A DNA stretch of 32,221 nucleotides from an uncultured Alphaproteobacteria bacterium (GCA_903912365.1 CAIWGV010000025.1:1-32221); one strand, 5' to 3'; counted from the stretch's first letter, positions 1 to 9,439 are shown. The notes: a model not told the origin generated them from the letters alone. Made by a program: numbers and translations.

Positions 1-162
1 CGCCAGGATTCTTACGGAATGCATAAACCATTAAGGTACACAGATACCGAATATATGACGGCTTCTTCTTATTCCCTTTTTACCCCACTTCGTTCGGTGT
101 TTTTTTATTTGACTATCCCAACCTGTCCATATACGACGATTGGGGATGGTATAGCCGGCACC

Positions 163-858
163 TTATTCCCTGGGTTTGGTAAGAGCATCTCGAATGGTCA
201 AAACATCCATCCACACATCTTTCTTCCGAGAAGGACTTCGGAGCAAATAGGAGGGATGATAGATGGCGGTCATCTTGATGGGTTTCTTAAGTCCTGGCGA
301 CGTATAATCAAACCACTTACCTCGAATCTTTGTAATGCCTTCCTTATCAGAGAGAAGGGCTTTTGTGGCCGTACCTCCCACCAGGACTAAAAAATCTGGA
401 TTCACCAATTCAATATGCCGTTTGATAAAGGGAAGACAGGCAGTAATTTCTTGGGACGTGGGTTGTCGATTCCCGGGAGGGCGCCAATTGATGACGTTGC
501 TGATGTAGAGATCTTTGTCCCGACTGAGACCGATGGATTCAAAAATCCGAGTTAAGAGTTGTCCACTCATACCTACAAAAGGTTTCCCCTGTCGATCCTC
601 TTCTGCCCCTGGGGCCTCTCCCACTAACATGAGGGAAGCTGATGGATTCCCATCGCCAAACACCAAATTCATGGCGGTCTTTTTTAGATCACACCCCTCA
701 AAATTCTGAAGAGCTGTTTTCAGCTCCTCCAGCGTATTTATGGAGGATAGGGGGGATGATGCCAAGGAAGGAGTAACAGAGATCTTTTCTAAGCGATTGA
801 GAGGTGTCTCAGACATAATCTCATCAGCACCCACCGATAGTAAAAAATCCCTACTCAT
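163..858 (-). CDS. Family 4 uracil-DNA glycosylase (alphaproteobacterial type)
   Basis: Removes uracil from DNA in base-excision repair, in the cytoplasm. The 231-residue protein has the family 4 active-site segment GEAPG (residues 80-84) followed by EEDRQGKPFVG, the segment NVINWRPPGNR around residue 125, and the catalytic HPS motif at 201-203. Family 4 enzymes normally carry a 4Fe-4S cluster held by four cysteines. Here only C56 and C141 sit at the expected places; the second cysteine of the N-terminal pair is missing and W125 occupies the third position. As I recall the family, this reduced pattern is common in alphaproteobacterial homologues, so the cluster may be absent. The ATG lies 2 bp after the stop of the upstream protease gene, so the two are probably cotranscribed. 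It is the last gene of a five-gene minus-strand run. The family call is secure; the cofactor state is inference. Confidence 0.9.
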   Translation of the reverse strand: MSRDFLLSVGADEIMSETPLNRLEKISVTPSLASSPLSSINTLEELKTALQNFEGCDLKKTAMNLVFGDGNPSASLMLVGEAPGAEEDRQGKPFVGMSGQLLTRIFESIGLSRDKDLYISNVINWRPPGNRQPTSQEITACLPFIKRHIELVNPDFLVLVGGTATKALLSDKEGITKIRGKWFDYTSPGLKKPIKMTAIYHPSYLLRSPSRKKDVWMDVLTIRDALTKPRE

Positions 859-860
859 GA

Positions 861-2210
861 TTAAAACCGATCCGTTATAGTTGCGGGGTTTGACTCTCGA
901 GACGTGATATTTTTTAGATCCAGAGCCCGTGTATAAGTTTTTGTGCCTTTCTTCAAGAAATTAAGAGCTCTTAGAACTTGCTGATGGGCTTCCTTCCAAT
1001 TTTGAAGGACCACCTCTCGTTCTGCCAAAGAAAGGGCCATATTGCCCATGTCTCCTAACCGTCCATAAACAATGGAGAGGAAATACCAGACAGAAATATT
1101 TTCAGGCTCCAAATTTTTTGCCTTTTCCAAAAGATTCCGGGCCTCTTTGAGGTACTTGGCTTCTTCAATACCGACTAAAGATTGGGCGAGGCTGACCATA
1201 AGCAAAGGATCATTGGGTTTGAGCTGATTAGCTTTTTGGTAAGAGCCGATGGATTCTTTTATTTTTCCACTTTCATAAAGAATTTGTCCTTTTAATTCCC
1301 AATAAAAGGGATTGAGGGGGTGCTCTTTCAAGAGCCCTTCTAACAAGTCCAAAGATTTTTGAAAGTCTTTTTGACGGTAATATAGGATGGTTTGGGCATA
1401 CCGATCCAACTCCGAATCCCCCTTGAATTTCTGAAAGGCAATCTGAGGAGGATCTAGGAATGCAGAAAGTTTTACAATCATAATTTTGTAATCCTCTTTC
1501 ATTTTTTGAGGAAGACCCTTTTGGCAAGAGTGCGCAATCCAATGACGTATGCTTTCCACACGATCTCGGGTTAAGGGGTGGGTCCTTACATAAGGATCTT
1601 GAAGGTTAGAGCTCAACAACTCTTGGGACAGGAGTTTCCCTAAAAATTTCTGCAATCCTTCTGAGGCCCAACACAGGCCATTTAAATATCGAACCGCTGC
1701 CAAATCTGCGGCAGTCTCTTCCATTCTTGAGTGGCTTAAGAAAGAGTAGGCGCTGGAAATATTACCTCCCATGGCAACGGCGGCACCCACATCGGGACGC
1801 CCAGAAAAAACACCTAAAGCGATGCCAGCCGCTGCGGCCAACATCCCCTTTATTTGAGAGTTTTGAGCAGCATCAATTTTTTGTACGATGTGACGTTCCG
1901 CAAGGTGCCCGACCTCATGGGCAAAAACGCCGGCCACTTCGTCCGGGCCCGTCGTGGTTAGAATAAATCCTGTATTTACAATGATGGTATGGTTAAAGGT
2001 AGCGGCGGCATTGACCTCTGGCGTTGCCATGATAATCAATCGAAGGTCTTTTGGGTTGAGGCCTGCTTGCCTAAAGAGGGGATTCAAATAGCCCCGTAAG
2101 ATATCCTCAATTTCTGCATCGCGAATAACACTTCCCGGGGTAATGTTTCCAGAGGCCGGCAAGCAAGAAACAAAAAGAAAAACAACAAAGGCGCGTAAGA
2201 ATTTAATCAT
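861..2210 (-). CDS. Exported M48 zinc metalloprotease with TPR repeats (BepA/YfgC-like)
   Basis: Probable periplasmic chaperone/protease of outer-membrane protein quality control. The frame is open to a TTG at 2246, but ATG at 2210 is preferred: it starts MIKFLRAF followed by a hydrophobic stretch and an ASG cleavage-like site, which makes a normal signal peptide. In the longer numbering the zinc motif HEVGH is at 110-114 and the third ligand is E177 of EETAAD, as in M48 peptidases. The RTHPLTRDRV segment near 211-220 also fits the BepA-like subgroup. The C-terminal half (about 280-430) contains TPR-like helices such as the NPFYWELKGQILYESGKIKE region. The gene lies between the GNAT gene and the uracil-DNA glycosylase with almost no spacing. 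The family call is secure; the equivalence to BepA is inferred from domain order. Confidence 0.88.
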   Translation of the reverse strand: MIKFLRAFVVFLFVSCLPASGNITPGSVIRDAEIEDILRGYLNPLFRQAGLNPKDLRLIIMATPEVNAAATFNHTIIVNTGFILTTTGPDEVAGVFAHEVGHLAERHIVQKIDAAQNSQIKGMLAAAAGIALGVFSGRPDVGAAVAMGGNISSAYSFLSHSRMEETAADLAAVRYLNGLCWASEGLQKFLGKLLSQELLSSNLQDPYVRTHPLTRDRVESIRHWIAHSCQKGLPQKMKEDYKIMIVKLSAFLDPPQIAFQKFKGDSELDRYAQTILYYRQKDFQKSLDLLEGLLKEHPLNPFYWELKGQILYESGKIKESIGSYQKANQLKPNDPLLMVSLAQSLVGIEEAKYLKEARNLLEKAKNLEPENISVWYFLSIVYGRLGDMGNMALSLAEREVVLQNWKEAHQQVLRALNFLKKGTKTYTRALDLKNITSRESNPATITDRF

Positions 2211-2251
2211 ATACTCACTATACAGGAAACAGAGCTTCATGACCAATTTTA

Positions 2252-2926
2252 CTAAGAAAAAGCCGGTGTATAGCGGTAAACCTGATAAACAACATCTCCG
2301 TAGGACTCAAAGGTCTTGGTGATGGGGGCGCCTCCCTTGTCGAATAAAGGTTTGAATCCCATTTTTTTGAGCAATGCCTTGGAGGGCACATTAGTGGGTA
2401 GTACGATGGCCTCCAATGTTCTATTTTTATAATATTTTTTATAAAAATTCATAAAGTGTTGGCACATGGCGGTCCCCAATCCTTTTTTACGATAGGGGGG
2501 GAGAATACAAAAGAAAACTTCTGCATAATCGTTATCTCGGGTGGAGCGCTGCAGACCCCCCAATCCCAAAACCTCTTTTTTCTGATTATAAACCAAAAAC
2601 CCAAGGGCAACGCTCGTTGGTTTCTCGCCCATTTTGATCAAATCATCGAAGATCTTCCAGCTGGCCACATAATAGGCATAAGTGCTGGATACTATATTAT
2701 CTGGCCAAGGTTTAAGATCCCGCATGGTGCTTGCCGTATCAGGGTCCTGCAGGATCTTCTTCATGGACTTCAGATCGTTAGGGGTATCCGTGACAGGCAC
2801 TAAATTGACAACGGTTCCGTCTTTTAATGCCAAGGTTGAGGCATACTCTGTGCTGTAATTTGCAAGTGTGATATGAACAAAAGATGTAATAAGAAGTATT
2901 ACACCGAGAAATTTTTTATTTAACAT
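2252..2926 (-). CDS. GNAT-fold acetyltransferase-like protein with an N-terminal signal peptide
   Basis: A 224-residue protein whose C-terminal two thirds looks like a GNAT N-acetyltransferase: the acetyl-CoA pyrophosphate-binding motif is PPYRKKGLGTAM (R146-x-x-G149-x-G151) and a motif B-like segment NVPSKALLKKMGFK follows. The odd part is the N-terminus: MLNKK, a run of about 15 hydrophobic residues, then TLA at 20-22, a convincing Sec signal peptide. GNAT enzymes use cytosolic acetyl-CoA, which is not expected in the periplasm, so the protein may act after export from the cell or may have lost activity. The gene overlaps the end of the upstream glycosyltransferase gene by 11 bp, which supports this start and shared transcription. 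The substrate cannot be told from sequence. Confidence 0.75.
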   Translation of the reverse strand: MLNKKFLGVILLITSFVHITLANYSTEYASTLALKDGTVVNLVPVTDTPNDLKSMKKILQDPDTASTMRDLKPWPDNIVSSTYAYYVASWKIFDDLIKMGEKPTSVALGFLVYNQKKEVLGLGGLQRSTRDNDYAEVFFCILPPYRKKGLGTAMCQHFMNFYKKYYKNRTLEAIVLPTNVPSKALLKKMGFKPLFDKGGAPITKTFESYGDVVYQVYRYTPAFS

Positions 2927-3827
2927 TTAAGTAAACCAGTCTCTTAAACTCTCTTCTTGATTGATTTAAACTCTCCAATATTAACCCACAAGTTAAACTA
3001 AGGAAAGAAATAATCACAAGGCTGGCAGCTAAAACGGCCGTTGGGAGGCGCGGAACAAGACCTGTTTTGAGGTAGGTTTCAAAGACAGGATATCCTAAAT
3101 ATCCAGCAAGAAGGGCAGATACCAAAGCCGCAAGTCCAAAAAAAACAAAAGGACGCACTTCCTTGAAAAGGATAAAAATTCTCCAGAGGATACGAATACC
3201 ATCCTGATAGGTGTTAAGCTTACTTTGGGATCCCTCTGGCCGTTCTCCATAAACACTCCCCATTTCAGCTACCGGTAATTTCATATCAAGAGCGTGAATA
3301 CTCAGCTCTGTTTCAATATCAAAGCCTGTGGTTAAGGCCGGGAATGATTTAACAAACTTATTGGAAAAAACCCGGTATCCGGAAAAAATATCTTTGAAGT
3401 GGCTTTTAAAGATGCACTTTAAGATAAAGTTAAACATCTTATTTCCAAAGCCATGCCCCATGGGGTAAGCGCCTTTTTCTGCCTGGCGCGTGGCCACCAC
3501 CATATCCAGTTTTTCCGTGATCAGTAGATTTACCATCTTAGGGGCGTCAGCCGCCTTATAGGTATTATCTCCATCCACCATGATATAAACATCCGCATCA
3601 ATGTCCCGGAACATGCGACGCACCACATGTCCTTTCCCCTGATAAGATTCTTGCCCTACCATGGCGCCTGCTTTCCGGGCAACAGCTACCGTTTGATCTG
3701 TGGAATTGTTATCGTACACGTAGACAGATGCTCTTGGAAAAACCTTGTGAAAGGATTTTATAACCTTGGAAATGGTTAACTCTTCGTTAAAACAAGGGAT
3801 TAAAATAGCGATATGAGAATTTTTCAT
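2916..3827 (-). CDS. GT2 glycosyltransferase, polyprenyl-phosphate sugar transferase type
   Basis: A 303-residue GT-A fold enzyme that probably moves a sugar from a nucleotide donor to a membrane polyprenyl phosphate. Visible motifs are IPCFNEE (10-16), the metal-binding VDGDNTY (D85, D87), and IFSGYRVF. The C-terminal 80 residues hold two hydrophobic helices (about 226-247 and 264-285), the layout of DPM1/GtrB-like enzymes anchored by their tail. The upstream gene, a large multi-span protein, ends over the first bases of this gene with a 4-bp ATGA overlap, so translation is coupled. A carrier-lipid glycosyltransferase paired with a GT-C membrane enzyme would fit lipid A, O-antigen or protein glycosylation. 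The sugar and the acceptor are unknown. Confidence 0.85.
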   Translation of the reverse strand: MKNSHIAILIPCFNEELTISKVIKSFHKVFPRASVYVYDNNSTDQTVAVARKAGAMVGQESYQGKGHVVRRMFRDIDADVYIMVDGDNTYKAADAPKMVNLLITEKLDMVVATRQAEKGAYPMGHGFGNKMFNFILKCIFKSHFKDIFSGYRVFSNKFVKSFPALTTGFDIETELSIHALDMKLPVAEMGSVYGERPEGSQSKLNTYQDGIRILWRIFILFKEVRPFVFFGLAALVSALLAGYLGYPVFETYLKTGLVPRLPTAVLAASLVIISFLSLTCGLILESLNQSRREFKRLVYLNVK

Positions 3828-5260
3828 CTGAATTTAAGGTTGCCTAAGATTAGTTTTAAGAATAGCGCGAGCAGAATGATTACGCAAGGCCAAAAAAGCA
3901 AGGCATATCGCGCGATTCCTGCTTGAAGAAGGGCGGTAAGCAGACATCCTCCCTGGATGGTAAGGGATACTAAGGTGCCGCTTAGGATCAGAGGAGACAA
4001 GGATTTTCCCTTGGCCCACAGGAAAAAGGCTGTGAAAGGAAACAGAAAAGATAAAACAAAGGCCACAGCTAAAGCACAACGTAGGGTAAGAGCGACGGCA
4101 GAAAATCCAAATTTCCCATTGGCTTCTGCTCGGATAGAATAGGGAACATACATGGCATTGAGGGTTTGTTCCGTTGAGAGGGTTTTCAAAAGAATTTGAA
4201 ATTCTTTTCCTTCGGTGAAGGAGTAGAAATCCCACATCTGCCAAAGAGCCATGTAGTTCATGAAAACATCTTGGGCGTATTCAAAAGGCTTTCCCTTGAT
4301 CACTTCTAAAGCCAATTCTTTTGAAAAAGAATCCACGGCATCCGTTGATTTTAAAGGGGGAAAAAGAGGGGGTGCAATGGAAAATCTTACCGTATCGTAA
4401 TAGGGGGCTGACAGGAGATATCGAAGACGAAGGGACGGGGCTGTGTCTAAAATCTGCCGAATCTCTTGAGATTTTTTTCCAAAGGCATGCATGACGGAGG
4501 GGTGCTTTGAGGGAATAGAGGGGTCTCCAATTAATCCCACTTTCCCAATAAGGTTGTTTCCCAAAAAAGATTCTCCCCTGAAAAATCCGTGGTTTATATA
4601 TTGCCCAAAACTTCCAAAAACCAGAAGCACCAAAAGAACACTCAGAGGTCCCAAAATAGTTTTCAGAATGGGCCCTCTGAGAAAATCCCATTTGAAAAAA
4701 TAAAGGACGGGTAATACTCCAATCAAACAATAAAAAACCGGTCGGATTAGACAGGCAACCCCGATGATACCCCATATCCCATAAAGGGTTTTGAGGCGAG
4801 GATGAGAACTAAAAGAAAAAATCATTCCTAAAAATAAAAGGAGAAGTCCCCCGCCCACAGAGTCCGTTAGAATGGAAAAAGCCAATCGAATGAATTGAAT
4901 GTTAACAAGGATTCCCAAGAGCAATCCCGTGGTTAAAATAAGGGATCGAGAGAGAGCATAAAAATTCATGGCACAATAGAAAGAAGCTCCCACATAAAAG
5001 AATAATTGAAGAAAAGGAACAACTCTGTGGGATCCTGTTAAGGCTTCTACAATCCACAAAAAAAGTGGATATCCAATAGGGCGCGTGGGGGAAAAAGAGA
5101 TGTAGCTCAGAGAGTCTGGCTGTAATAAAGGGACATGGGAAAATAGAAACAGATAAAAGATCACCACCCCAAAAGAGAGACTCCCCAACAGTAGTTTTAC
5201 TTTTTGTTCTTTCATGAAAGGCATGGGTGAGTTATAAAAGACAGACGTAATTTTGTCCAT
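3824..5260 (-). CDS. Polytopic membrane protein, GT-C glycosyltransferase-like
   Basis: A 478-residue integral membrane protein with about ten or more hydrophobic spans and one large polar segment (about residues 220-345). After the first span, the first periplasmic loop reads QPDSLSYISFSPTRPIGYPL; an acidic residue in this loop followed by an RPIGYPLFL-like motif resembles GT-C enzymes of the PMT/ArnT type, which use polyprenyl-phosphate sugars. The resemblance is weak and no curated family is recognised. ATG at 5260 is supported by AGGTAGGT directly upstream; inner methionines are alternatives. It is the first gene of the five-gene minus-strand run and is translationally coupled to the GT2 gene, which would supply its donor. 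Only 25 bp separate its start from the divergent tsaD, so promoters of both must reach into coding sequence. Confidence 0.7.
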   Translation of the reverse strand: MDKITSVFYNSPMPFMKEQKVKLLLGSLSFGVVIFYLFLFSHVPLLQPDSLSYISFSPTRPIGYPLFLWIVEALTGSHRVVPFLQLFFYVGASFYCAMNFYALSRSLILTTGLLLGILVNIQFIRLAFSILTDSVGGGLLLLFLGMIFSFSSHPRLKTLYGIWGIIGVACLIRPVFYCLIGVLPVLYFFKWDFLRGPILKTILGPLSVLLVLLVFGSFGQYINHGFFRGESFLGNNLIGKVGLIGDPSIPSKHPSVMHAFGKKSQEIRQILDTAPSLRLRYLLSAPYYDTVRFSIAPPLFPPLKSTDAVDSFSKELALEVIKGKPFEYAQDVFMNYMALWQMWDFYSFTEGKEFQILLKTLSTEQTLNAMYVPYSIRAEANGKFGFSAVALTLRCALAVAFVLSFLFPFTAFFLWAKGKSLSPLILSGTLVSLTIQGGCLLTALLQAGIARYALLFWPCVIILLALFLKLILGNLKFR

Positions 5261-5285
5261 ACCTACCTAATAGTTAGACAGATCT

Positions 5286-6296
5286 ATGATTGTCCTTGGA
5301 ATAGAAACGAGCTGTGATGAGACTGCCGCTGCCCTTGTGACAGAGGAAGGAGAGATCTTGTCCAACATTCTATTTTCCCAAATTGCAACCCATCAGTCCT
5401 TTGGAGGGGTGGTGCCGGAGGTGGGGGCGCGGGCTCACTTGACCTATTTGCCCCTCATGATTCGCCAAGCCCTAGAGACAGGGGGAGTTTCCTTGGATCA
5501 GGTGGATGGCATTGCAGCTACCTGTGGCCCAGGACTCATTGGAGGTGTCATTGTAGGCTCTATGATGGCAAAGGCCATGGCTGCTTTTTCTCACAAACCT
5601 TTTATTGCCATTAATCACTTGGAAGCCCATGCTTTAACAGCGCGCCTCACCCATAAAGTGGAATTCCCCTATCTGCTCCTCCTGGTTTCTGGAGGGCACT
5701 GTCAGCTTTTGAGGGTCAATGGGGTGGCAAGCTATACGGAGTTGGGAACCGCATTGGACGATGCGGTGGGAGAAAGTTTTGACAAGGTGGCACGGCTTCT
5801 GGGACTTCCCTACCCAGGGGGACCTGAGATTGAAAAGGCGGCCCGTCTAGGAGATCCCTATCGCTTTAAGCTACCGCGCCCCATGCTGACCCAAAAGACT
5901 TTAAACTTTTCATTCTCGGGGCTTAAGACGGCTGTGCGGCATGAGGTGGAAAAAATCCCTGTTCTCACAGATCAAGATCGGTATGACATGGCCGCCTCTT
6001 TTCAAAAAACGGTGACGGAAATTTTAGTGACACGGTCTTTGCAGGCCGTTGAGGCATATCCTGATCTAAAACGATTTGTCATGGCAGGAGGGGTGGCGGC
6101 GAACCAGTATATCCGCGGACACTTGGAAGAGGCTCTTACGCAAAAAGGCCTCACGGTTCTTGTGCCCAATCCAGCTCTGTGTACAGACAATGGGGCCATG
6201 ATCGCCTGGGCTGGAATTGAATACTTACGTCTTGGAAAAACCCACTCTTTGGACTTTGATCCTCGTCCTCGTTGGCCTCTAAAAAGCCTGACGTGA
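5286..6296 (+). CDS. tsaD: tRNA N6-adenosine threonylcarbamoyltransferase TsaD
   Basis: Transfers the threonylcarbamoyl group to A37 of ANN-decoding tRNAs (t6A), working with TsaB and TsaE, which are not in this window. The 336-residue length is normal. It starts with the ASKHA-type phosphate segment GIETSCDETA, has the metal-binding HLEAH (H111, H115), the LVSGGHCQ loop, and near the end CTDNGAMIAWAG, whose aspartate is the last metal ligand. All family hallmarks are present. The ATG has no clear Shine-Dalgarno; the 25 bp upstream are shared with the divergent membrane-protein gene. It stands alone, followed by a promoter-like sequence for the next operon. Confidence 0.97.
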   Translation: MIVLGIETSCDETAAALVTEEGEILSNILFSQIATHQSFGGVVPEVGARAHLTYLPLMIRQALETGGVSLDQVDGIAATCGPGLIGGVIVGSMMAKAMAAFSHKPFIAINHLEAHALTARLTHKVEFPYLLLLVSGGHCQLLRVNGVASYTELGTALDDAVGESFDKVARLLGLPYPGGPEIEKAARLGDPYRFKLPRPMLTQKTLNFSFSGLKTAVRHEVEKIPVLTDQDRYDMAASFQKTVTEILVTRSLQAVEAYPDLKRFVMAGGVAANQYIRGHLEEALTQKGLTVLVPNPALCTDNGAMIAWAGIEYLRLGKTHSLDFDPRPRWPLKSLT

Positions 6297-6303
6297 TTGA
6301 TAG

Positions 6304-6331
6304 TTGAAGATTTGGCTAAAAAGTGTATAGT
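6304..6331 (+). promoter_or_regulatory. Predicted sigma70-type promoter of the lipoprotein-leuS-lptE-holA operon
   Basis: TTGAAG at 6304-6309 and TATAGT at 6326-6331 are separated by 16 bp, between the tsaD stop and the lipoprotein start. The match is moderate (4/6 and 5/6). It is the only good pair in this gap. Confidence 0.4.
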
Positions 6332-6361
6332 TTAGGCAGTTTTCAAAAGGAAGGTTGTTCG

Positions 6362-6877
6362 ATGAAATTAAAAGTTTTTTTACAGCTGTGTATGCTGGCC
6401 TTATTAGCGTCCTGTGCATCCGAGCCGAAACATAAAAAAGACAAACAAAAGCCGGCAGTTCCCCAGACCCCTCGAGAGAGAAGAAATGAGAAAATGGGAG
6501 GAACCATTTTTGATGAGCCTCTTTTCACAACGGCACCCAAAAAAGCAGAATCATCCATTGGGATAAACAGTTACTTGTGGAAATCAACTCTTGATGCTTT
6601 GGCTTTTATGCCGAAACAATCCACGGATCCTTTTGGCGGAACCGTTATTACAGAATGGTGGTCTCCCATTGAAACACCCAAAGAACGCTTAAAAATAGAA
6701 GTGGTGATTTTAGGCCGGGAACTAAGGTCCGACGCTTTACGTGTTTCCATTTTCCGTCAAAAGAAGGACGCTAAAAACCAGTGGGTTGAACAGGCGGTGG
6801 ATCCAAAAACAATCGCCCGATTTGAGGAAACCATTTTGGCGGGGGCTCGAAAGATCCGGTTGACGGAAGAAAGATAA
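6362..6877 (+). CDS. DUF3576-type lipoprotein
   Basis: A 171-residue predicted outer-membrane or periplasmic lipoprotein. The frame is open from 6323, but ATG at 6362 is preferred because AAGGAAGG lies just upstream and translation then begins MKLKVFLQ with a lipobox LLASC (acylated cysteine about residue 18). A basic, proline-rich linker follows, then the conserved domain GINSYLWKSTLDALAF...WWSPIETPKERLKI, which I recognise as the alphaproteobacterial DUF3576 type. The family has no known biochemical role. Its position directly upstream of leuS and lptE is a conserved alphaproteobacterial arrangement and suggests an envelope function linked to LPS transport. The family name rests on pattern memory, not a search. 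Confidence 0.8.
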   Translation: MKLKVFLQLCMLALLASCASEPKHKKDKQKPAVPQTPRERRNEKMGGTIFDEPLFTTAPKKAESSIGINSYLWKSTLDALAFMPKQSTDPFGGTVITEWWSPIETPKERLKIEVVILGRELRSDALRVSIFRQKKDAKNQWVEQAVDPKTIARFEETILAGARKIRLTEER

Positions 6878-6883
6878 GATCTT

Positions 6884-9439
6884 ATGGGTACTCCCTATAA
6901 TTTTAGAGAAACGGAACCCAAATGGCAGGGCATCTGGGAGGAAAAGGGCTCTTTTCTTGCCAACGACGATGCTCCCAAAAAATGCTATATCCTTGAAATG
7001 CTCCCCTATCCTTCCGGCCGTCTTCACATGGGTCATGTGCGCAACTACGCCCTAGGAGACGTGGTGGCTCGATATAAGCGCGCCATGGGATACAATGTCC
7101 TCCATCCTTTTGGATGGGATGCTTTTGGATTGCCCGCAGAAAATGCTGCCATAAAAAACAAGATGCATCCTGCTGTGTGGACACATCAGAATATTGCTTC
7201 CATGAAAGCACAAATCAAGTCTTTGGGTATCAGTTATGATTGGACCCGAGAAATTGCCACTTGTGATCCAAGCTATTACAAACATCAACAGAAAATCTTT
7301 TTAGATTTTTTGAAGCATGATCTGGCCTACCGCAAAGAAGGGGTGGTGAATTGGGATCCTGTGGAGCAAACGGTTCTTGCCAATGAACAGGTTATTGATG
7401 GAAAGGGATGGCGTTCGGGGGCTACGGTTACGCGAAAGCGCTTGTCCCAATGGTTCCTAAAAATAACAGATTTTTCTGAAGATCTTTTGGCCTCATTGGA
7501 AGGTCTTAAAAGATGGCCGGACAAGGTTCGAACTATGCAGGAAAAATGGATTGGTAAATCCGTAGGGGCCCATGTGGATTTTCCTATTGAAGGTCGTTCG
7601 GAAAAAATCCGAGTGTTCACCACACGGCCTGATACTTTATTTGGGGCTTCTTTTTGTGTTCTTGCCCCTGACCACCCTTTCTCTAAAGAATTATCGGAAT
7701 CGAACCCTGCACTCAAAAAATTTATTTTGGAATGCCAGGCTCTTGGGACCAGCCAAAAGGCCATCGATACGGCGGAGAAAGCAGGAGTGTTTACAGGGCT
7801 TAAGGTTCGGTGTCCCTTTGAGCCAGATCGATTGATACCCCTTTATGTGGCCAACTATGTTTTGATGGATTATGGAACCGGTGCCATATATGGATGTCCG
7901 GCCCACGATCAACGGGATTATGAGTTCGCCAAAAAATATGATTTGCTTATTATTCCCGTACTCTCCCTTCCCAACGGCAGTCTTCCGGATATTTCAAAAG
8001 AGCCTTATGAGGGGGAGGGGTACCTCATCAATTCAGGCTTTTTAGATGGACTTACGGTCCATGAGGCCAAAAAATCAGCCATCCAAAAACTGGAAGAGCT
8101 CCACTTGGGTAGTCCCGTAACCCAGTTCCGATTGAAGGACTGGGGGGTGTCGCGCCAACGGTATTGGGGCTGCCCCATTCCCATCATCTACTGTGATTTT
8201 TGTGGAGTGGTGCCTGTTCCCGAAAAAGATCTCCCTGTTGTTTTACCAGAGGATGTTTCTTTTGATAAGCCAGGAAATCCCCTAGAACATCATCCCACCT
8301 GGAAGCAGGTGGATTGCCCTTCCTGCGGAAAACTTGCCCGTCGGGAAACGGACACCCTGGACACCTTCTTTGATTCCTCTTGGTACTTCTTGAGGTACTG
8401 TTCACCAAAGGCGAAGACGCCTTTTGATAAGGAAGTGACCGAATCCTGGATGCCTGTGGATCAGTACATCGGCGGCGTAGAACATGCGGTTTTGCACCTA
8501 CTTTACTCTCGATTCTTTATGAGAGCATTGAAGAAATGTGGATATCTTAACCTAAAGGAACCCTTCGAGGGGCTGTTGACTCAGGGCATGGTATGCCATG
8601 AAACTTATAAAGATTCAGAGGGAAATCTTTTATATCCAGAAGATATCATCTTTAAGCAGGGAAAGGCCTTCACGACAAAGGGGAGTCCCGTTACCGTGGG
8701 TCCTTCTGAAAAAATGAGTAAGTCCAAAAATAATATTGTGGATCCTGACGCCATTATCCAAGAATACGGTGTTGATACGGCACGGTTATTTATCTTGTCT
8801 GATTCTCCTCCTGAGAGAGACTTTGATTGGTCCGAAGCGGGTCTTCACGGGGCTTGGAGATATGTGAACCGTCTTTGGAGCTTAGCTCAGGATGTGGCTG
8901 AGTTTCTGCCTAAAAAACCAGAAAGACTTTCTGAGAAGGCCCAAGAGGTGGAAAAATTAACCCACAAAACTATTTTGGCCGTTTCTCAAAATATCGAACG
9001 GTATCATTTTAACAAAGCCATTGCCCATATCCGAGAGCTTTCGAATTTTTTAGAAGGCCTAGTTCCAGACCAAAAATCTGACGCGTCTTTGCTGTGGGCT
9101 CTTCGGTGGTCTTTTGAAATTCTTGTGCAATTAATTGCGCCCATTACTCCCCATTTGGCAGAAGAGATCTGGCATTCTATTTTCAAAAAAACAGGACTTG
9201 TGGTGGATGCTCCCTGGCCAGAAGGCGATAAGGAGTTGGCCCAAGATTCTCTTATGGTTCTGGCGGTTCAGGTCAATGGAAAATTGAGGGGAACCTTAGA
9301 GGTATCCAAGGGCATGGAAGAAGAGGAAATCAAGTCCCTAGCTTTTGAGTTAGAGACTGTAAAGCTTGCTTTAGTGGACAAAAATATTAAAAAGGTTATT
9401 GTGGTGCCGGAGAGGATCATTAACATTGTTGCGGTTTAG
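6884..9439 (+). CDS. leuS: Leucyl-tRNA synthetase
   Basis: Charges tRNA-Leu in the cytoplasm. The 851-residue length matches bacterial LeuRS. The class I HIGH motif is HMGH at 48-51 within [16 protein letters not shown], and KMSKS is at 610-614. The CP1 editing domain is present with the threonine-rich [10 protein letters not shown] segment. The insert with paired cysteines (YCDFCG and CPSCGK) is the LeuRS zinc-type module, and the C-terminal domain ends with the VNGKLRG segment. It starts 6 bp after the lipoprotein gene and overlaps lptE, so it is in the same operon. Nothing appears broken. Confidence 0.98.
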   Translation: MGTPYNFRETEPKWQGIWEEKGSFLANDDAPKKCYILEMLPYPSGRLHMGHVRNYALGDVVARYKRAMGYNVLHPFGWDAFGLPAENAAIKNKMHPAVWTHQNIASMKAQIKSLGISYDWTREIATCDPSYYKHQQKIFLDFLKHDLAYRKEGVVNWDPVEQTVLANEQVIDGKGWRSGATVTRKRLSQWFLKITDFSEDLLASLEGLKRWPDKVRTMQEKWIGKSVGAHVDFPIEGRSEKIRVFTTRPDTLFGASFCVLAPDHPFSKELSESNPALKKFILECQALGTSQKAIDTAEKAGVFTGLKVRCPFEPDRLIPLYVANYVLMDYGTGAIYGCPAHDQRDYEFAKKYDLLIIPVLSLPNGSLPDISKEPYEGEGYLINSGFLDGLTVHEAKKSAIQKLEELHLGSPVTQFRLKDWGVSRQRYWGCPIPIIYCDFCGVVPVPEKDLPVVLPEDVSFDKPGNPLEHHPTWKQVDCPSCGKLARRETDTLDTFFDSSWYFLRYCSPKAKTPFDKEVTESWMPVDQYIGGVEHAVLHLLYSRFFMRALKKCGYLNLKEPFEGLLTQGMVCHETYKDSEGNLLYPEDIIFKQGKAFTTKGSPVTVGPSEKMSKSKNNIVDPDAIIQEYGVDTARLFILSDSPPERDFDWSEAGLHGAWRYVNRLWSLAQDVAEFLPKKPERLSEKAQEVEKLTHKTILAVSQNIERYHFNKAIAHIRELSNFLEGLVPDQKSDASLLWALRWSFEILVQLIAPITPHLAEEIWHSIFKKTGLVVDAPWPEGDKELAQDSLMVLAVQVNGKLRGTLEVSKGMEEEEIKSLAFELETVKLALVDKNIKKVIVVPERIINIVAV

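Noticed and set aside
80-120. Terminator-like stretch with a T-run near the left edge
   Set aside because: The possible stem around CACTTCGTTCGGTG is only about 4 bp with a wobble pair; there is no visible gene to terminate.
19-390. Plus-strand open frame of 123 codons at the window start
   Set aside because: It runs antisense through the uracil-DNA glycosylase gene, has no ribosome-binding site or domain, and its composition is that of a reversed coding strand.
2120-2210. Lipobox in the M48 protease leader (FVSC)
   Set aside because: The -3 position is phenylalanine and a normal signal-peptidase I site (ASG) follows, so a lipoprotein is unlikely.
3834-4775. Two long minus-strand frames inside the membrane protein gene
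   Set aside because: They are other-frame shadows of a gene with continuous membrane spans and overlap coupling to its neighbour.
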